The translations under genes and the position numbers were made by a program. Of a stretch of 64,000 bases of DNA, positions 1 through 10,330 are shown piece by piece (the stretch's first letter is position 1; each line of letters opens with the position of its first letter). Source of the DNA: Larimichthys crocea (taxonomy: Eukaryota; Chordata; Actinopteri; Sciaenidae); the NCBI RefSeq assembly GCF_000972845.2, contig NC_040021.1, forward strand, positions 12,428,908-12,492,907, in the 5' to 3' direction. The notes beneath the pieces were generated by a model. The model saw only the letters and a program-made list of their open reading frames with translations. It made no database searches and was not told the origin of the DNA.

Positions 1-924
1 TTTTACAGTCTGTCCTGATTTTCTGTAAGAGAGTAGGTGAGTTTAGACATGCTTATCAATACTGTCACTTGAGCACCAGACAATTTGTTTGTTTCCTCAC
101 TCAAGCAGCTTAAAGGTGTTACCATGAGATAAGTGAAGCTGTTTTTTTTTTCTTTTTTTCTCAGGCAATCTCGCATCATGTCTCTTTATGTTGAGCACAT
201 CAGTAATCTGTTGCCGTTCTCTCCAAGTCATCATTATCTAAATTAGTTTGGTGGTTCTATATTTAATATGAAATTAGCAGCAACCGATACGGCTTTCATT
301 ATACAGAATGGCAGCACGGGCCCATTAGATTCTGATCAGTCTTTCATAATTTAAACTCACACGACACTGTTTGTTGTACTGTATTTTTCTGTGAACTGGA
401 TTTTAGTGTCTGAAGAAGAGGGCCTGCTCTAGTGAGTCAAGAAAGTGTTATTCACTGAGGAAGGATAATGTTTCTCCGAATGGTCCTGTGTAAAATTATG
501 CTCAACGAGGTAAAGACCGGGAAAGAGTCTCAATTTCCCCGTAGGCTGAATCAGTTGAAGCATCTCAAATAACGTAGGATATTTCCATGATTGAAATCTG
601 TTTTAATGTCCTTAATTTTGGTAAGTGTGCTGTAACTTTAATGGGACAAACCTGAGAGCTTCTTAATTCACACACTCCTCCATCGTATATTTCCATATAG
701 CCCACATATACCATAGTCATGCACGCTAATTTATGTGATGCAATCAATATGAAAGCCAATTCATTGATGTTTAAGGTTTAAAGGCTCCCATAAAAGTTTT
801 ATTGAAACAGTACTGACTTAAATGCTTAGCCACTGCAACATTTCTATTATGAAGATAGTCTGAAAGCCCAAAAAACATCTTAGGAGGGACTTGACTTGGA
901 CACTTTTAAAGTGATGGTGCATTT
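1..924. other. non-coding, nothing recognised
   Basis: AT-rich sequence with stop codons in all frames and a short poly-T stretch near 140-160. The only open frame, about 64 codons on the minus strand at 565-759, shows no recognisable domain. I see no repeat family that I know. Confidence 0.6.
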
Positions 925-1044
925 CTGCTTTAACACTTTAGACACTTTGGGAAATAGGCTTACTCACTTTCTTGCAGATACTTCAGTGAGAGCCCAAGCA
1001 TCTCTTAAGCTCCCTAATTAACATGTTGTACTATAACTTGTTTG
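925..1044 (+). repeat. dispersed teleost repeat, family G fragment
   Basis: The segment contains cactttgggaaatag followed by ttactcactttcttgc, and it ends in cttgtttg directly before a second repeat. I recall this block from many perciform genomes, usually in the same order next to the MITE that follows. A second short piece with agagccaggct and tttatgctaag lies at 5113-5165. It has no coding content and its superfamily is unknown to me. Confidence 0.55.
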
Positions 1045-1244
1045 TTAAAGGTGCAGTGTGTAAGATTTCGGGGGGGGCTCTATGACAGTTAATGGCAGAA
1101 ATGAAATAACCTGGAAAATAAGAGTCGTTATGGTTACCTTCAGAATGAGCCTTTTATATCTACAGTTTCCACAGATCCTCTTTCATGGAGTCCCCCATGT
1201 TGAACTGCTATTTTACTACAGTAGCCCAGAAGAGACAAACTAAA
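1045..1244 (+). mobile_element. MITE-like repeat, family F, left half
   Basis: The left end reads ttaaaggtgcagtgtgtaag, which is close to the inverse complement of the right end of the copy at 40975-41248 (tacacactggacctttaa). The two copies therefore define a TIR-bearing element, of which this copy holds only the left half. Internal text such as gaatgagcctttt and tacagtagcccagaa matches my memory of the teleost family. The copy stops abruptly at a hAT-type end at 1245. Confidence 0.65.
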
Positions 1245-1312
1245 CAGGGGTCGGCAACCTATGCCTCGCGAGCCAGATGTGGCTCTTTTGATGGCTGCAT
1301 CTGGCTCGCAGA
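1245..1312 (+). mobile_element. hAT-type terminal fragment
   Basis: It begins with caggggtcggcaacct, the CAGGGGTCGGCAA-type terminus common to Charlie-like hAT elements. Only about 68 bp remain before a second hAT-like terminus starts. No transposase reading frame and no matching right end were found. Confidence 0.55.
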
Positions 1313-1465
1313 CAGGGGTGAAAGTAAGCCGGTACTGTGTACACCCAAAACATTCAGTGGCGGTACGCATTACCAGGAAGATGGGAGAGTGACTGCCTGC
1401 TACTGGGTCAAAAAATAGATCCGCTAGTGTTGCTACGGGGATCGGTTCATGATCGGGACCAGAAA
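1313..1465 (+). mobile_element. second hAT-type terminal fragment
   Basis: The segment starts with caggggtgaaagtaagccgg, a different CAGGGGTG-type terminus that resembles a hAT family of vertebrates. It runs to a short (AAG)n tract at about 1466. No partner terminus or 8-bp duplication is visible, so it is either truncated or fused to the preceding fragment. Confidence 0.45.
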
Positions 1466-1812
1466 GAAGAAGAAGAAGAAGAAGATATAGAAGATATACT
1501 TTATTAATCCCTCAATGAGGAAATTATTTTTTCACTCTGTTTTATTTTTTACATGCATTTTAACCCGGACACACACACAGTACAAGGGCATAGACATGCA
1601 AATGTGGAGAGATGGTGGAGTGATGGGCAGCCAGCCAGACCAGCGCCCAGCGAGCATTTGGGTGGGGTCGGTGCCTTGCTCAAGGGCACCTCGGCAGTGC
1701 CCAGGAGGTGAACTGGCACCTCTCCAGCTACCAGTCCACCTTCCATATTTTTGGTCCATGTGGGACTTGAACCGGCCACCCTCTTTCTGGTGCTCCGGTT
1801 CCCCCATGCAGC
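1466..1812 (-). mobile_element. tRNA-derived SINE, 5' truncated
   Basis: Read on the minus strand, a tRNA-like B box (GGTTCAAGTCCC) lies at about 1763-1774. A body follows with the conserved phrase gcccttgagcaaggcaccga, then a 3' tail in ttaataaagtatatcttc and a (TTC)n tract at 1466-1484. This order (tRNA-like head, body, LINE-like tail, simple repeat) is that of a SINE I recall as abundant in teleosts. The A box expected upstream of the B box is not visible, so the 5' end is truncated or decayed. Open frames on both strands across this segment are accidental. Confidence 0.8.
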
Positions 1813-2639
1813 ACCAGAAGTTGCATCAATGTTAAGAAGTATTTTATTTATTATTGGTTAGCTTCAGTATAAAAATAATAAATTCAGAGACTTATTATAC
1901 TCTAAAATTGTTGGTTTTACTTAAAAAATGCACGCATTTATTTGTATTCTTGCTGTTGTTGTATATATTGATTTGTGTTCTGAGTTGGTCAATGACTTTC
2001 TGAGAAAGCTAATCACAAACAGCATCATTCACTGAGCACGTACAAAGAGGAACTGTCATTTTGTGGATATCACACACACATATACATATACATACAGACA
2101 GAGACAGAGCTCTGTCTCTGTCAGACAGAGAGCTGATACGCGACAAATCAAATACCAGTGCCCACTGGGATTTTGCTGGAGAGAGTGCCGTATGGAGTTA
2201 TGCATGGTAATTACATGGCTCAGTATGCCCCTTCTAATACAGCCCTCTATTATCTGTCACATTGAAGCTGTTTGCTCTGTCATACCACTGCCACTGACTG
2301 ACAATGTGTCTGCGTGTGTGTGTAGTGTACACACTGATAACGTGGGATATAAGACTATATTTGTTCATTTTCCCTGTTTGTATTGAGTCATCATGGATTT
2401 GGTGAAAGTCTGAATATATTCCATCACGAGTAAACCCCAAATTCCACCGGTCACGGATGGGCCACAATCCATGTGCAGAGCTATTCACAGCCATTTTAGT
2501 CAATGTTTCCAAACCCCATCGCCCTTGCCGTGGTCCGTTTCACAAGTGTCCCAAAAGTTGGCCTCCGCTCAGCTCTGTGGGGAATACGTGGCTGTTCTAT
2601 TTTTGACTGATGTCGTGAGCAGCCTGTGTCAATCTGCAC
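1813..2639. other. non-coding stretch with a perfect palindrome
   Basis: No gene or repeat family is recognised in most of this stretch. It contains a short CA-rich run at 2071-2082 and a perfect 26-bp palindrome at 2097-2122 (listed separately). The last part, from about 2500, may already belong to the family-A repeat, but its left border cannot be placed by eye. Confidence 0.5.
2097..2122. repeat. perfect 26-bp palindrome
   Basis: Arms of 13 bp (gacagagacagag and its exact complement) meet with no spacer at the central GAGCTC. It lies at the end of a CA/TA-rich stretch, so it may have arisen by slippage and inversion in simple sequence. Confidence 0.9.
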
Positions 2640-3215
2640 AGAGCAGTTCAGGCTGGCCGGAAGCCAGATACAGATACACCATCAAGAATCTGGTGGATTT
2701 TCAAAATAAAACACCCCGTGCAAACTGTCGTAAATACAGCCAAAAGCAAAATTAACTACGTAGCATATAAACCAAGGGAAAAGACCAAATCTGAGCAAGT
2801 AAACAAAGTCTGGTGGGCAAACCGCTCGGCTTCTAAAATGCTACCGACGGCTTTTGTCGCGTGGAGGACAGACCAAAACAGCATCACGGCCACAACATGA
2901 CAGAGACGTCTCTGGTGGGTTTCAGGGTAAGACTGTTCAGACGGAGCTTCAACCTCTATGTCTGTTAAGCCAATGCGGAAGTGCCAGAAACTGCAGTTCC
3001 TCAAACGGCCACTTGAGACTGGCTATAGGACAAGTCAATCTCTATAAGCCCCTATGTTAAAATGTCCAACTTCACAGCAGAAATAAACATGTTTACAGCC
3101 TGGTACAAAAAAAAACAGTTTTGGTCTCTGTTGCTAATTTTCCCATTTATGAGAATCATTTTTTTTACTCACTTATTGAAATTATATTAAGGCTTAAAGT
3201 TAAGCATAATTTCAG
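2640..3215 (+). repeat. dispersed repeat family A, copy 1
   Basis: The copy is recognised by comparison within the window. The block near 3008-3025 (ggccacttgagactggct) is the inverse of agccagcctcaagtggcc at 8861-8878, and the end ttatattaaggcttaaag is the inverse of text in the copies near 8690 and 43600. The early part (ttcaaaataaaacacc) recurs in the copy near 29215. The order of blocks is the same in all copies, so they come from one element of more than 700 bp. I recall the family as very common in perciform fish but cannot name its superfamily. It has no coding potential. Confidence 0.65.
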
Positions 3216-3299
3216 CATGGCTGATCAACCTTAACGCCATATTATATTACTTTTTTACCTTAAAATAACTGCTACAAAACCATTTTGCTACAAGGACTT

Positions 3300-3660
3300 T
3301 TAATAGAGTGAATTTTGCATGTTCTCTGGGAGCCTTAAAGCACCAGGGGAGTGTTTGTGTTTACACCGCTAGCAAAGGAGCTTTGGACCTCAGGGAGGAG
3401 GAGGTTTACAGGCCCCGGGGCAAGGGGGAGTCAGTGGGGAATGCTGATGTGTGGCGGTAGCACTGCGGCAGAACACGACCTGGGCAAGTGGGCAATGTAA
3501 CCAGGCTCAGCAGCCTCTGTGGACATTGCAGAGGCTAAAAGACCTAAGAGGACACTGACAGAGGAAGCTAAGAATAAAAGGCCAAGCAAGAAGTGGCTGT
3601 ACAAGAGTAAATCTGGGACTGTCTTCTTGTCAGTGGAAGCTGGTGGAAAATTCTCTAGGT
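3300..3660 (+). other. GC-richer block with a possible TE-derived basic peptide fragment
   Basis: This block is clearly richer in G and C than its surroundings. The plus-strand frame from about 3535 reads AKRPKRTLTEEAKNKR, which resembles the basic N-terminal segment (TLTEEAKKRKRE-type) that I recall from uncharacterised repetitive proteins in fish. The frame is lost soon afterwards by a shift. It could be a decayed transposon-encoded peptide or a coincidence in a lysine-rich frame. Confidence 0.25.
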
Positions 3661-4305
3661 AGGGCTACACTACATCCAATCAAAAACACTCTGCAGTCAG
3701 GTATTCCAGTTTTATTTAAACATGAAATAAATTTTGGTCACCCACAGCAGCAATATCAGTAAAATATAAAACATGTAATAGAAAGTGTTTGTATTATTGA
3801 GATGCCCCTCTGGACTGTTTTCACCTTACAATAGGAAGGTCAAGATCGAGGTAATAAACATGAAGTGTGAAAGTGAGGAAGTCCTTGCTATTCAGACACT
3901 GAATGGACATAAGCATGGGAGACATATGCTCTGAGGTGTAGAGATCCACAAATATAAATACTGCACAAAATATTAAATTATGAACACTCGATCGAGGAAA
4001 ATATGTTAGACTAGTGCATCCTTGAATATAAATATGACCTGCATAGAAATGAATTTCAAATTCACTTGAGTGAATCCTATTGAACTGTACTCAAAAATAC
4101 ACTGTGGAGTCCCTGATAACCAGGTAACAGAAGGAAATACTCATAACAACCCATCTTACACGTGGAATTATTTGAGATTTATTTCAAATTGTCCACTATG
4201 GACAAAAATGCCACAGTAACCATGAACAAACAAACCAGTCAAAGTTTGAGTATGTCTGCTTGATACCTGGTTTATCATTAAAGCTGCTATGAGGAGTTTT
4301 CACTG
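3661..4305. other. non-coding, nothing recognised
   Basis: AT-rich sequence with no long frame, no simple repeat and no repeat family known to me. Confidence 0.6.
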
Positions 4306-4578
4306 TTAATTTACCGGTCTTGGCCTCTCCACATGCGCTGCAGCAATGTGTCGGCCACATATCGCAAGCGCCAGCTGGCAGTGGGTGGAAATTTCAGTCG
4401 TCTCGTTTGCTTGAACTGCAAAAAAAGTAGCGCTCTTTATTTCCTCCAGAATCCTATCCTTGAGCGCTGACAGCATGGAGTCCAAGCAGCTCATTTTGTA
4501 CTGTCTTTTATCCACCTCCTCATTGTGATTGCTCACCGCAATCCTGTCGCCGCCATCCTGCCACATAGCAATGTTCAC
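4306..4578 (-). pseudogene. hAT transposase fragment (ZMYM1-like/DUF4371 type), degenerate
   Basis: The 90-codon minus-strand frame contains DRILEEIKSATFFAVQANET followed by TEISTHCQLALAI. This matches the start of the catalytic core of hAT transposases related to ZMYM1-like proteins, where the usual pattern is ILEEIK-x-A-x-FF-x-V-x-ADETTD followed by a QL motif. The first catalytic aspartate of ADETTD is replaced by asparagine (ANETTE), and the conserved RY after the QL motif is also missing, so the encoded enzyme would be inactive. Neither the N-terminal zinc finger nor the C-terminal dimerisation domain is visible nearby. It is a short isolated relic, not a host gene. Transposase identity is by motif recall only. 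Confidence 0.7.
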
Positions 4579-5112
4579 TGTTTCTACCTTTTAGTTAGCA
4601 TGACAGAATTATCCTTGTTTGAACAGCATTAACCGCAACATGTGGTCACAGCTCTTTTGCCTGTAGTTTCCTCTCAAACAGATCTTGGATGAGAGATTTT
4701 ACCAAGTTAGGGTTGGGTCTTGGATGAGTAAACCTAGTAATCGTACTTGCTATTGTCATGTAGTTAAAAAGGTGAAAAGGTGCCCGTAGAGACTAGTCCT
4801 GACTCCTAATAATGGTGCTAGTGGCCGGCCTAGGACAAAATAAACGCCCTTTTTGCATTGCAAAACACTTCTTGGCTTTTCTTGTATTGCATTGGCCTGA
4901 TTTGTCTCTGTCTCAAGTTCTTGACTTGCTAGTTTTTTATCATAAGTCATGTAATCATAACAAATACAAGTGTACAACTGGCCCTATTAACGGCAACAGT
5001 GTAAAAGTAAATTGCACTATATATAGATAATAGTGGGTGCCAAATTGCAAAAAATCCCTAATCTATATAATATTGCATTTAAATTGGTAAGAAAATGTTG
5101 TTACTTTTGCAC
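4579..5112. other. non-coding, nothing recognised
   Basis: No frame with a recognisable domain and no simple repeat. Short open frames on both strands at 4756-5030 overlap each other and look accidental. Confidence 0.55.
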
Positions 5113-5165
5113 AGAGCCAGGCTACTTATTTCCACCTGTTTACAGTCTTTATGCTAAGGCCAGAA
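5113..5165 (+). repeat. dispersed teleost repeat, family G short fragment
   Basis: It contains agagccaggctact, then tttccacctg and tttatgctaag, the second half of a teleost repeat whose other part is seen at 925-1044. It is a remnant without coding content. Confidence 0.45.
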
Positions 5166-5174
5166 TGATCCTGG

Positions 5175-5733
5175 AGAGTGTCACCAACTCTTTTCCAATT
5201 AAAGTAGCTTGCACTCACTCCAAAAGTTGCTAAAAGTCACCAGATGACATCATACACTAATTTGCATATTGATGACGAACATTCACGGTTGTCTGTCGCA
5301 GTGAGGGAGAGATCCCTTTAAACCATATAAAAGGTAGATAGAGAAATCTTTAGCCAAGTAATCACAAACTTGCTGCAGGGGCATTTTGAATTTGAAGTAA
5401 AAATATAAAATTAATCTACAAAGGGAGTAGATCAAACAAACTATTTACATATTTTAGAACATCCTAATCCAGAGATAAAGAGTGAGAGAGAAGTGTCTCT
5501 GCCCCACACACCACACCTACTGCTACCAATGAGCAAAAGGAGAGGGAGAGACCCCGGCACTGTTGGCAGAAGAACTGTGCAGCATGCATGGGAATGAATT
5601 ACAATATGATATATATTTCTTCTTTCGTATTCAAAAAATAAGTTGCTAAATATGTCACTAGTCGGTTTCTAGATATAAAGTCACTAGGATGGTCTGAAAA
5701 GTCGCTAAATCTAGCAAGAAGGTTGGCAAATTG
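5175..5733. mobile_element. decayed non-autonomous hAT-like element
   Basis: The left end reads agtgtcaccaactctttt, and further in aaagttgctaaaagtcacca. The right end reads gtcgctaaatctagcaagaa and then ggttggcaaa. The right end is roughly the inverse complement of the left, in the style of a teleost hAT family whose ends resemble cagtgttgccaact. Both termini are degenerate and no target duplication can be read with confidence. No transposase frame is present. Confidence 0.5.
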
Positions 5734-7287
5734 GCTGGATGTGGATGAACATCTTACATTACTGTAAGTGCAGTAATATATATTTGCTGATTATATGGAT
5801 GATTAACATGAACTGCACTGGCTGGTGTAAAGGTTAGCTTCAGTGAGGTGGCCAGCTGAAATGGCTGCTGCTCATTGTGTTCACAAATGTTATGTAAGAG
5901 GAATAGATAATTGATTAAATATGTGTCAAAACCAAATAAATACAAGTGAGGGAGTTAAAAATAAGAGTTTGTTAAATAAGTTAAATAAGTTTAATTTGTT
6001 TAATTAACTGGTTGGCAGTAAAGGAATTTTTATTTTTATTTTTTTTACCATCCGAGCCTAAAGGAAAAACTTCTTTTTACATTCTTATTTTAAATATTTA
6101 ACTAACATCATCATTAAGTAATGTATTTATTATATTTTAATTAGTATGAAAACCTTGTACACTTTCTGCATTCCACAGAAATCTTTGAATCTTGATAATC
6201 TAGAAATTATTTATGACCTAAAGGATTATATAAAATACATGAAAACAGCTAATTCTTCCATTAGAATCTTATATATATGTTTTTTTTTTTTTGTTTTTTT
6301 TTTTTTTACATTGTTCTATCTTCAGTCTGAATGCTCACTAACCAGAGCTCTGGATTAGCAACAGGACCAAGCAGGAAATTGCCCTGCAGCCCCTTAAGTC
6401 CCAGGGTACCTGTGTGTGTACTATTTTGGTAACAGACACACAGAAATCTCGTAGAAGCCAGGTAGTATTTTTTCAGCACAGGAGTACTGTGCGTATAAAA
6501 AAAGCTGCCATGCGTGGCTTGCTGTGTGTAGTGTACTTGATGGGAACTTGGCGCGACAGGATACATGCACCGTTCAGCGTGGTAGATGGGAGGTCAATAC
6601 AGCAAATCTTTGCTTCAGGGCCCCTCTAACAGGTTCATCCACTTACATGCATGATCAACAATGACAAGCAAAGCACCCTGGCATGTTTTGCACATGGATG
6701 GAGGGAATGGATGCAGTTCATCAGTGTGCAGGGAACACACACACACACTTCAAAGATGGGTCCTTTTTCTACTTTCTTTTTGTTTTTGTCACTCTGCCTC
6801 AACCTTAATAGCTTTAATAACAGCTCCAGCCATTTCTGCACTTTCCGATGGACAAATTATGTAAATGTATTGTCAAGAAAGTTTGTACTAAATGGCAAAA
6901 TGGTTCAAGTTAAATGATTCTCATTCCCTTGCCCATCATCATCTCAGGCATTTCCAAACAACAGTTGGACTGTTTGGGTATGTGGAGTATTTTATTCCTG
7001 AAATATCTAACATTTCAACAGGCTCTTTTCAACTTTACACGAACACACTGTACTGATGATGCGGAACAAAATATTCCCCAACACACCCCAGCAAACTATT
7101 CTGCTCCCCGGAGGTGGCGGGTGCTGCCTACAACATCAAGCACCGGAGCATCACCCAAAAAAGACAAATAAAAGCAAAAATGATGAATGCTGCTCAGAAA
7201 TGGAGGTCTAATTTTCTCCCAGTATGCACTTTGTTTGCCTAATTAATTTGCTTTGGCTCAGGCACTTTGCCCAAATGCAGTTAGATG

Positions 7288-7290
<3 letters not shown>
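5734..7290. other. non-coding, AT-rich, with poly-T tract
   Basis: Most of this stretch is plain AT-rich sequence. A poly-T tract with a few interruptions lies at about 6280-6309. A short (CA) run occurs near 6733. No gene or recognised mobile element was found. Confidence 0.6.

Positions 7291-7348
<58 letters not shown>
7291..7348 (+). repeat. (AG)29 microsatellite
   Basis: An uninterrupted AG dinucleotide run of 58 bp. The arginine/glutamate-only open frames on the plus strand and the serine/leucine frame on the minus strand here are products of the repeat. Confidence 0.98.
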
Positions 7349-7350
<2 letters not shown>

Positions 7351-8504
7351 TTGTGTATTGGCGTTCTCATTTTTAAATATTCAGGCATGTGTTTATGTGG
7401 GTTACTGTTTTGGGGACTCCACTGGGTTTCTTTCTGGTCCAACAATTCTCTGACAAATAAAACACATGGATTCATTGATAATCATTTTGCAAAATTTGGC
7501 CTGCCTTTCATTTGCTTTGTTTAAAAAAAACACACCAAAAAACACACACACATAATAAAAAGGCTCTGCCTCAGTTCTATGGTTTATGCCGTTTGATTCT
7601 TTGTGAGGAGGTACTGATTCTGTTTCTGTTTCTTCTACTGTTTCTGTTTGTTTACGTTTGATCGAAACAGGTTCAGGATTCGACTTCTTGAAAATGACTG
7701 TAACAAAGGCCAGGCCAAACTAAATTACACCCAAAACAAATGTAAACTTTGCCTAATTGCTTTTCCCGAAAGATACAATATGAGTCACTTTATAGCTTTC
7801 ATTTAATTAGGGTTAAAATTACTGGCAAAGCAGAAACTGTTTTGCATTTTTAAACATAATTAGCCTAATTGTGGCCTATTTGGACATGAATGGGTTTAGA
7901 ATACTACATTGAATCAAATTTATAAACAATTATAATGCATGTATTTGCAGGAAGTTTGAACCTCTGAATATTTTGAGGTCTTTCCTGTATTCTAATGGAT
8001 AAAAATATCTGTACTGTTTAACTTAATTTTACTCTTACTTTTACTGTACTCAATTATGATAAATTTTACAACAGTTAGTTCCCGACCAAGCAATTTGATT
8101 GGACAAGAGTAGTGCAATGGGTGCTGATACATGGCTCTTTATCACAACACACTCTACAAATTGTAATTAATTTGACACTGCAAAGAGGAACATATTCCCA
8201 CAATAACATGTGACCAAATCTATGAATCCCCATTAGATGACAAAGGGAAGCAAAGAAGCCTGGATACTTAAGTGCAAACTCCCAGTTGAACACCATAAAG
8301 CAAACAGCATGTTTTAAAATGTTTTCAAATTTGGGTAAGTCAAAAATATTCACGTTGACTGGGTGTAGACTTCTAGATCAAAGCTAGCAAGCTGATGTTC
8401 AGGAAGATGTTAATGTGTTGCTTGGCATATAGTTGTTGTGGAACTATTTGGGTTGGTGGAGCCAAATAAATGATTATATTAACAAACAATCAAATCATAA
8501 TCTC
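7349..8504. other. non-coding, nothing recognised
   Basis: AT-rich sequence. A 92-codon minus-strand frame at 8075-8353 has no recognisable motif. No repeats known to me. Confidence 0.6.
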
Positions 8505-8930
8505 ATCAAGAGTGTGGTGGCTCTGGCTGCTGCCATATTGGCAGTCTAAATTGGGCAAAAATGTGGACCATCAGTGGACCTGAGGTGAGCTGAATGATGC
8601 GGTTGTGCTTAAACAAGCCATGTAATGGCACTCACCTGTCAATCAGACTGACCACATTGTTAATTATGCATAACTTTAAGCCTTAATATAACTTCAACGG
8701 ATCAGTTAAACAGAAATTCAGATTCAGTACAGTTGTTGTAAACAGGCAAATTAGCCATAGAGACTAAAACTGTTTTTTGTACCAGGCTGTAAACATGTTT
8801 ACTTCTGCTGTGAAGTTGAACATTTTAACATGAGGGCTTACGGAGATTGACTTGTTCTGTAGCCAGCCTCAAGTGGCCATTCAAGGAACTGCGCATAGGC
8901 TTCAAAATGCTGCTGATAATGAAGCCATAA
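8505..8930 (-). repeat. dispersed repeat family A, copy 2
   Basis: It is in the opposite orientation to copy 1 and carries the blocks cacctgtcaatcag, taactttaagccttaata, ttttgtaccaggctgtaaac and agccagcctcaagtggcc in order. The same order appears in the copies at 20185 and 43380. Borders are approximate. Confidence 0.65.
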
Positions 8931-10019
8931 TATTCTAGCTGGCTAAACCGTGCAGGCAGAGAATCTCCAGGTTTCATGAGATGGAACGGAGTGTACTGGT
9001 TGTACTAGATACCAAAATAAATAATTTAACAGTAACCCTCATTACAATGACCAGAATGTCATCTCCACACTAGTTTGCCAAAACAATACCCCTGAGGGAA
9101 TGAAGCCTGACCATAACCATCTCGATGAACATTCTCACAAGCAGAATTGCCATCAGCCATAATATGTAATGGCTGACATTTTAGATGCATCTTCTTGTTA
9201 AATCTACAAACACTGTGAAACATCACTAATAACTTTCTTCTTTTAATATCAGGACAAATTTGCCCCCAACTATTGCTACAAATGTTCAGATTCAGACTCA
9301 CCATGATGGTGGAATTTATAAGACTCTTAGTTGGCTGTTGTTAAATGATGCTAGAGGAAAATTCAGCCATATATCCCAGTGTATTCACAGTGTGTGTCTT
9401 TTTAAAAAACTTTCTTCAATCTGCCTTTTTCACAGCAGAATTTGGACTTGTAGTCGACATAAGAAAAGCACAGGTGAAGTACAACAACAGCTGAAGTACC
9501 AGTGTACCAGGACCCTGAAATTGAAGCATATAAATGAAATTCAGCCATCATTAAAGTTATTATTTACACCTGTGCTTTCTTTCTTTCTGTGTCAAGATGT
9601 GCTCTGTTTAAAAAAAAGGCTTGTTGGAGCATTGTATCTTACAGCAGTACCTGGTACACCAAGCTCAAAAATCAAGTGGTACAAAAAAAAAACACAGAGA
9701 AAAATGTTAAAAGGCTGATAACCTGCCTTTGAATACACCAACAAGAAATAGCTCTTAAAACCGTCTCTATTTGCAACTGCATCACAACTCATCGAGTTGT
9801 TGACGCGTTGTGATGCCTTTGATTATCTGTCTGAAAATGAATGCAAACAGACAGCTGTCTGGAAGTGTAGGCGTCAGTCTCTAAATGTGTTTTGGAAAAT
9901 GGTTGGCAGCAATGTTACTGAATAGTCTGAATATTTTTAATTAATGGGCTTAAACATTCAAACCAATGTTATGTTCCTTTAACAACCGCTTATGCTAAAC
10001 CCTATTTACCCCCTGTCCT
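8931..10019. other. non-coding, with a small inverted repeat
   Basis: The 152-codon plus-strand frame at 9260-9718 has no recognisable domain and is rich in lysine-type codons from A-rich tracts. An inverted repeat with exact 10-bp arms (gcatcacaac) lies at 9779-9788 and 9807-9816 with an 18-nt loop. Confidence 0.5.
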
Positions 10020-10330
10020 CTCTTTGCTTTCTCCTTTCCCTCCTGCCCCCTTCCAGTGCATGGTGCTGGCTATTGATTCTCCCGCAGGGGATGATTAGCC
10101 CTAACCTGTGTCAGAGTGCCAAGTCAGGCCGGTGATAATGCCTTCACTCAATGCACAATAACAACTCAGGTGCCCCAGGAACAAGTCCGAGCTGCTGCGT
10201 GCGTGCTAGCATGCTAATTTGCAGAGACTTGTGATAAATGCATGCTGTCATTCCCGCTGAACAAAGTCAGGCTCTCAGCAGTGCAGCAGCAAGGCCAACA
10301 CGATAAGCTACATCAAACAAATTGGAGGGA
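10020..10330. promoter_or_regulatory. candidate conserved non-coding block
   Basis: Unlike its AT-rich neighbours, this block has balanced composition, no simple repeats and no repeat family that I recognise. It contains gctagcatgctaatttgcag, which includes an ATTTGCA half of a POU/octamer-type site and TAAT cores, and also CACGATAAGC. These are weak, common motifs, and the call as a possible enhancer rests on appearance only. Confidence 0.2.

Noticed and set aside
7253..7524. Arg-Glu repeat protein
   Set aside because: Pure translation of the (AG)29 microsatellite.
9260..9718. 152-codon plus-strand frame
   Set aside because: No domain; the end is lysine-rich from poly-A tracts. Likely chance.
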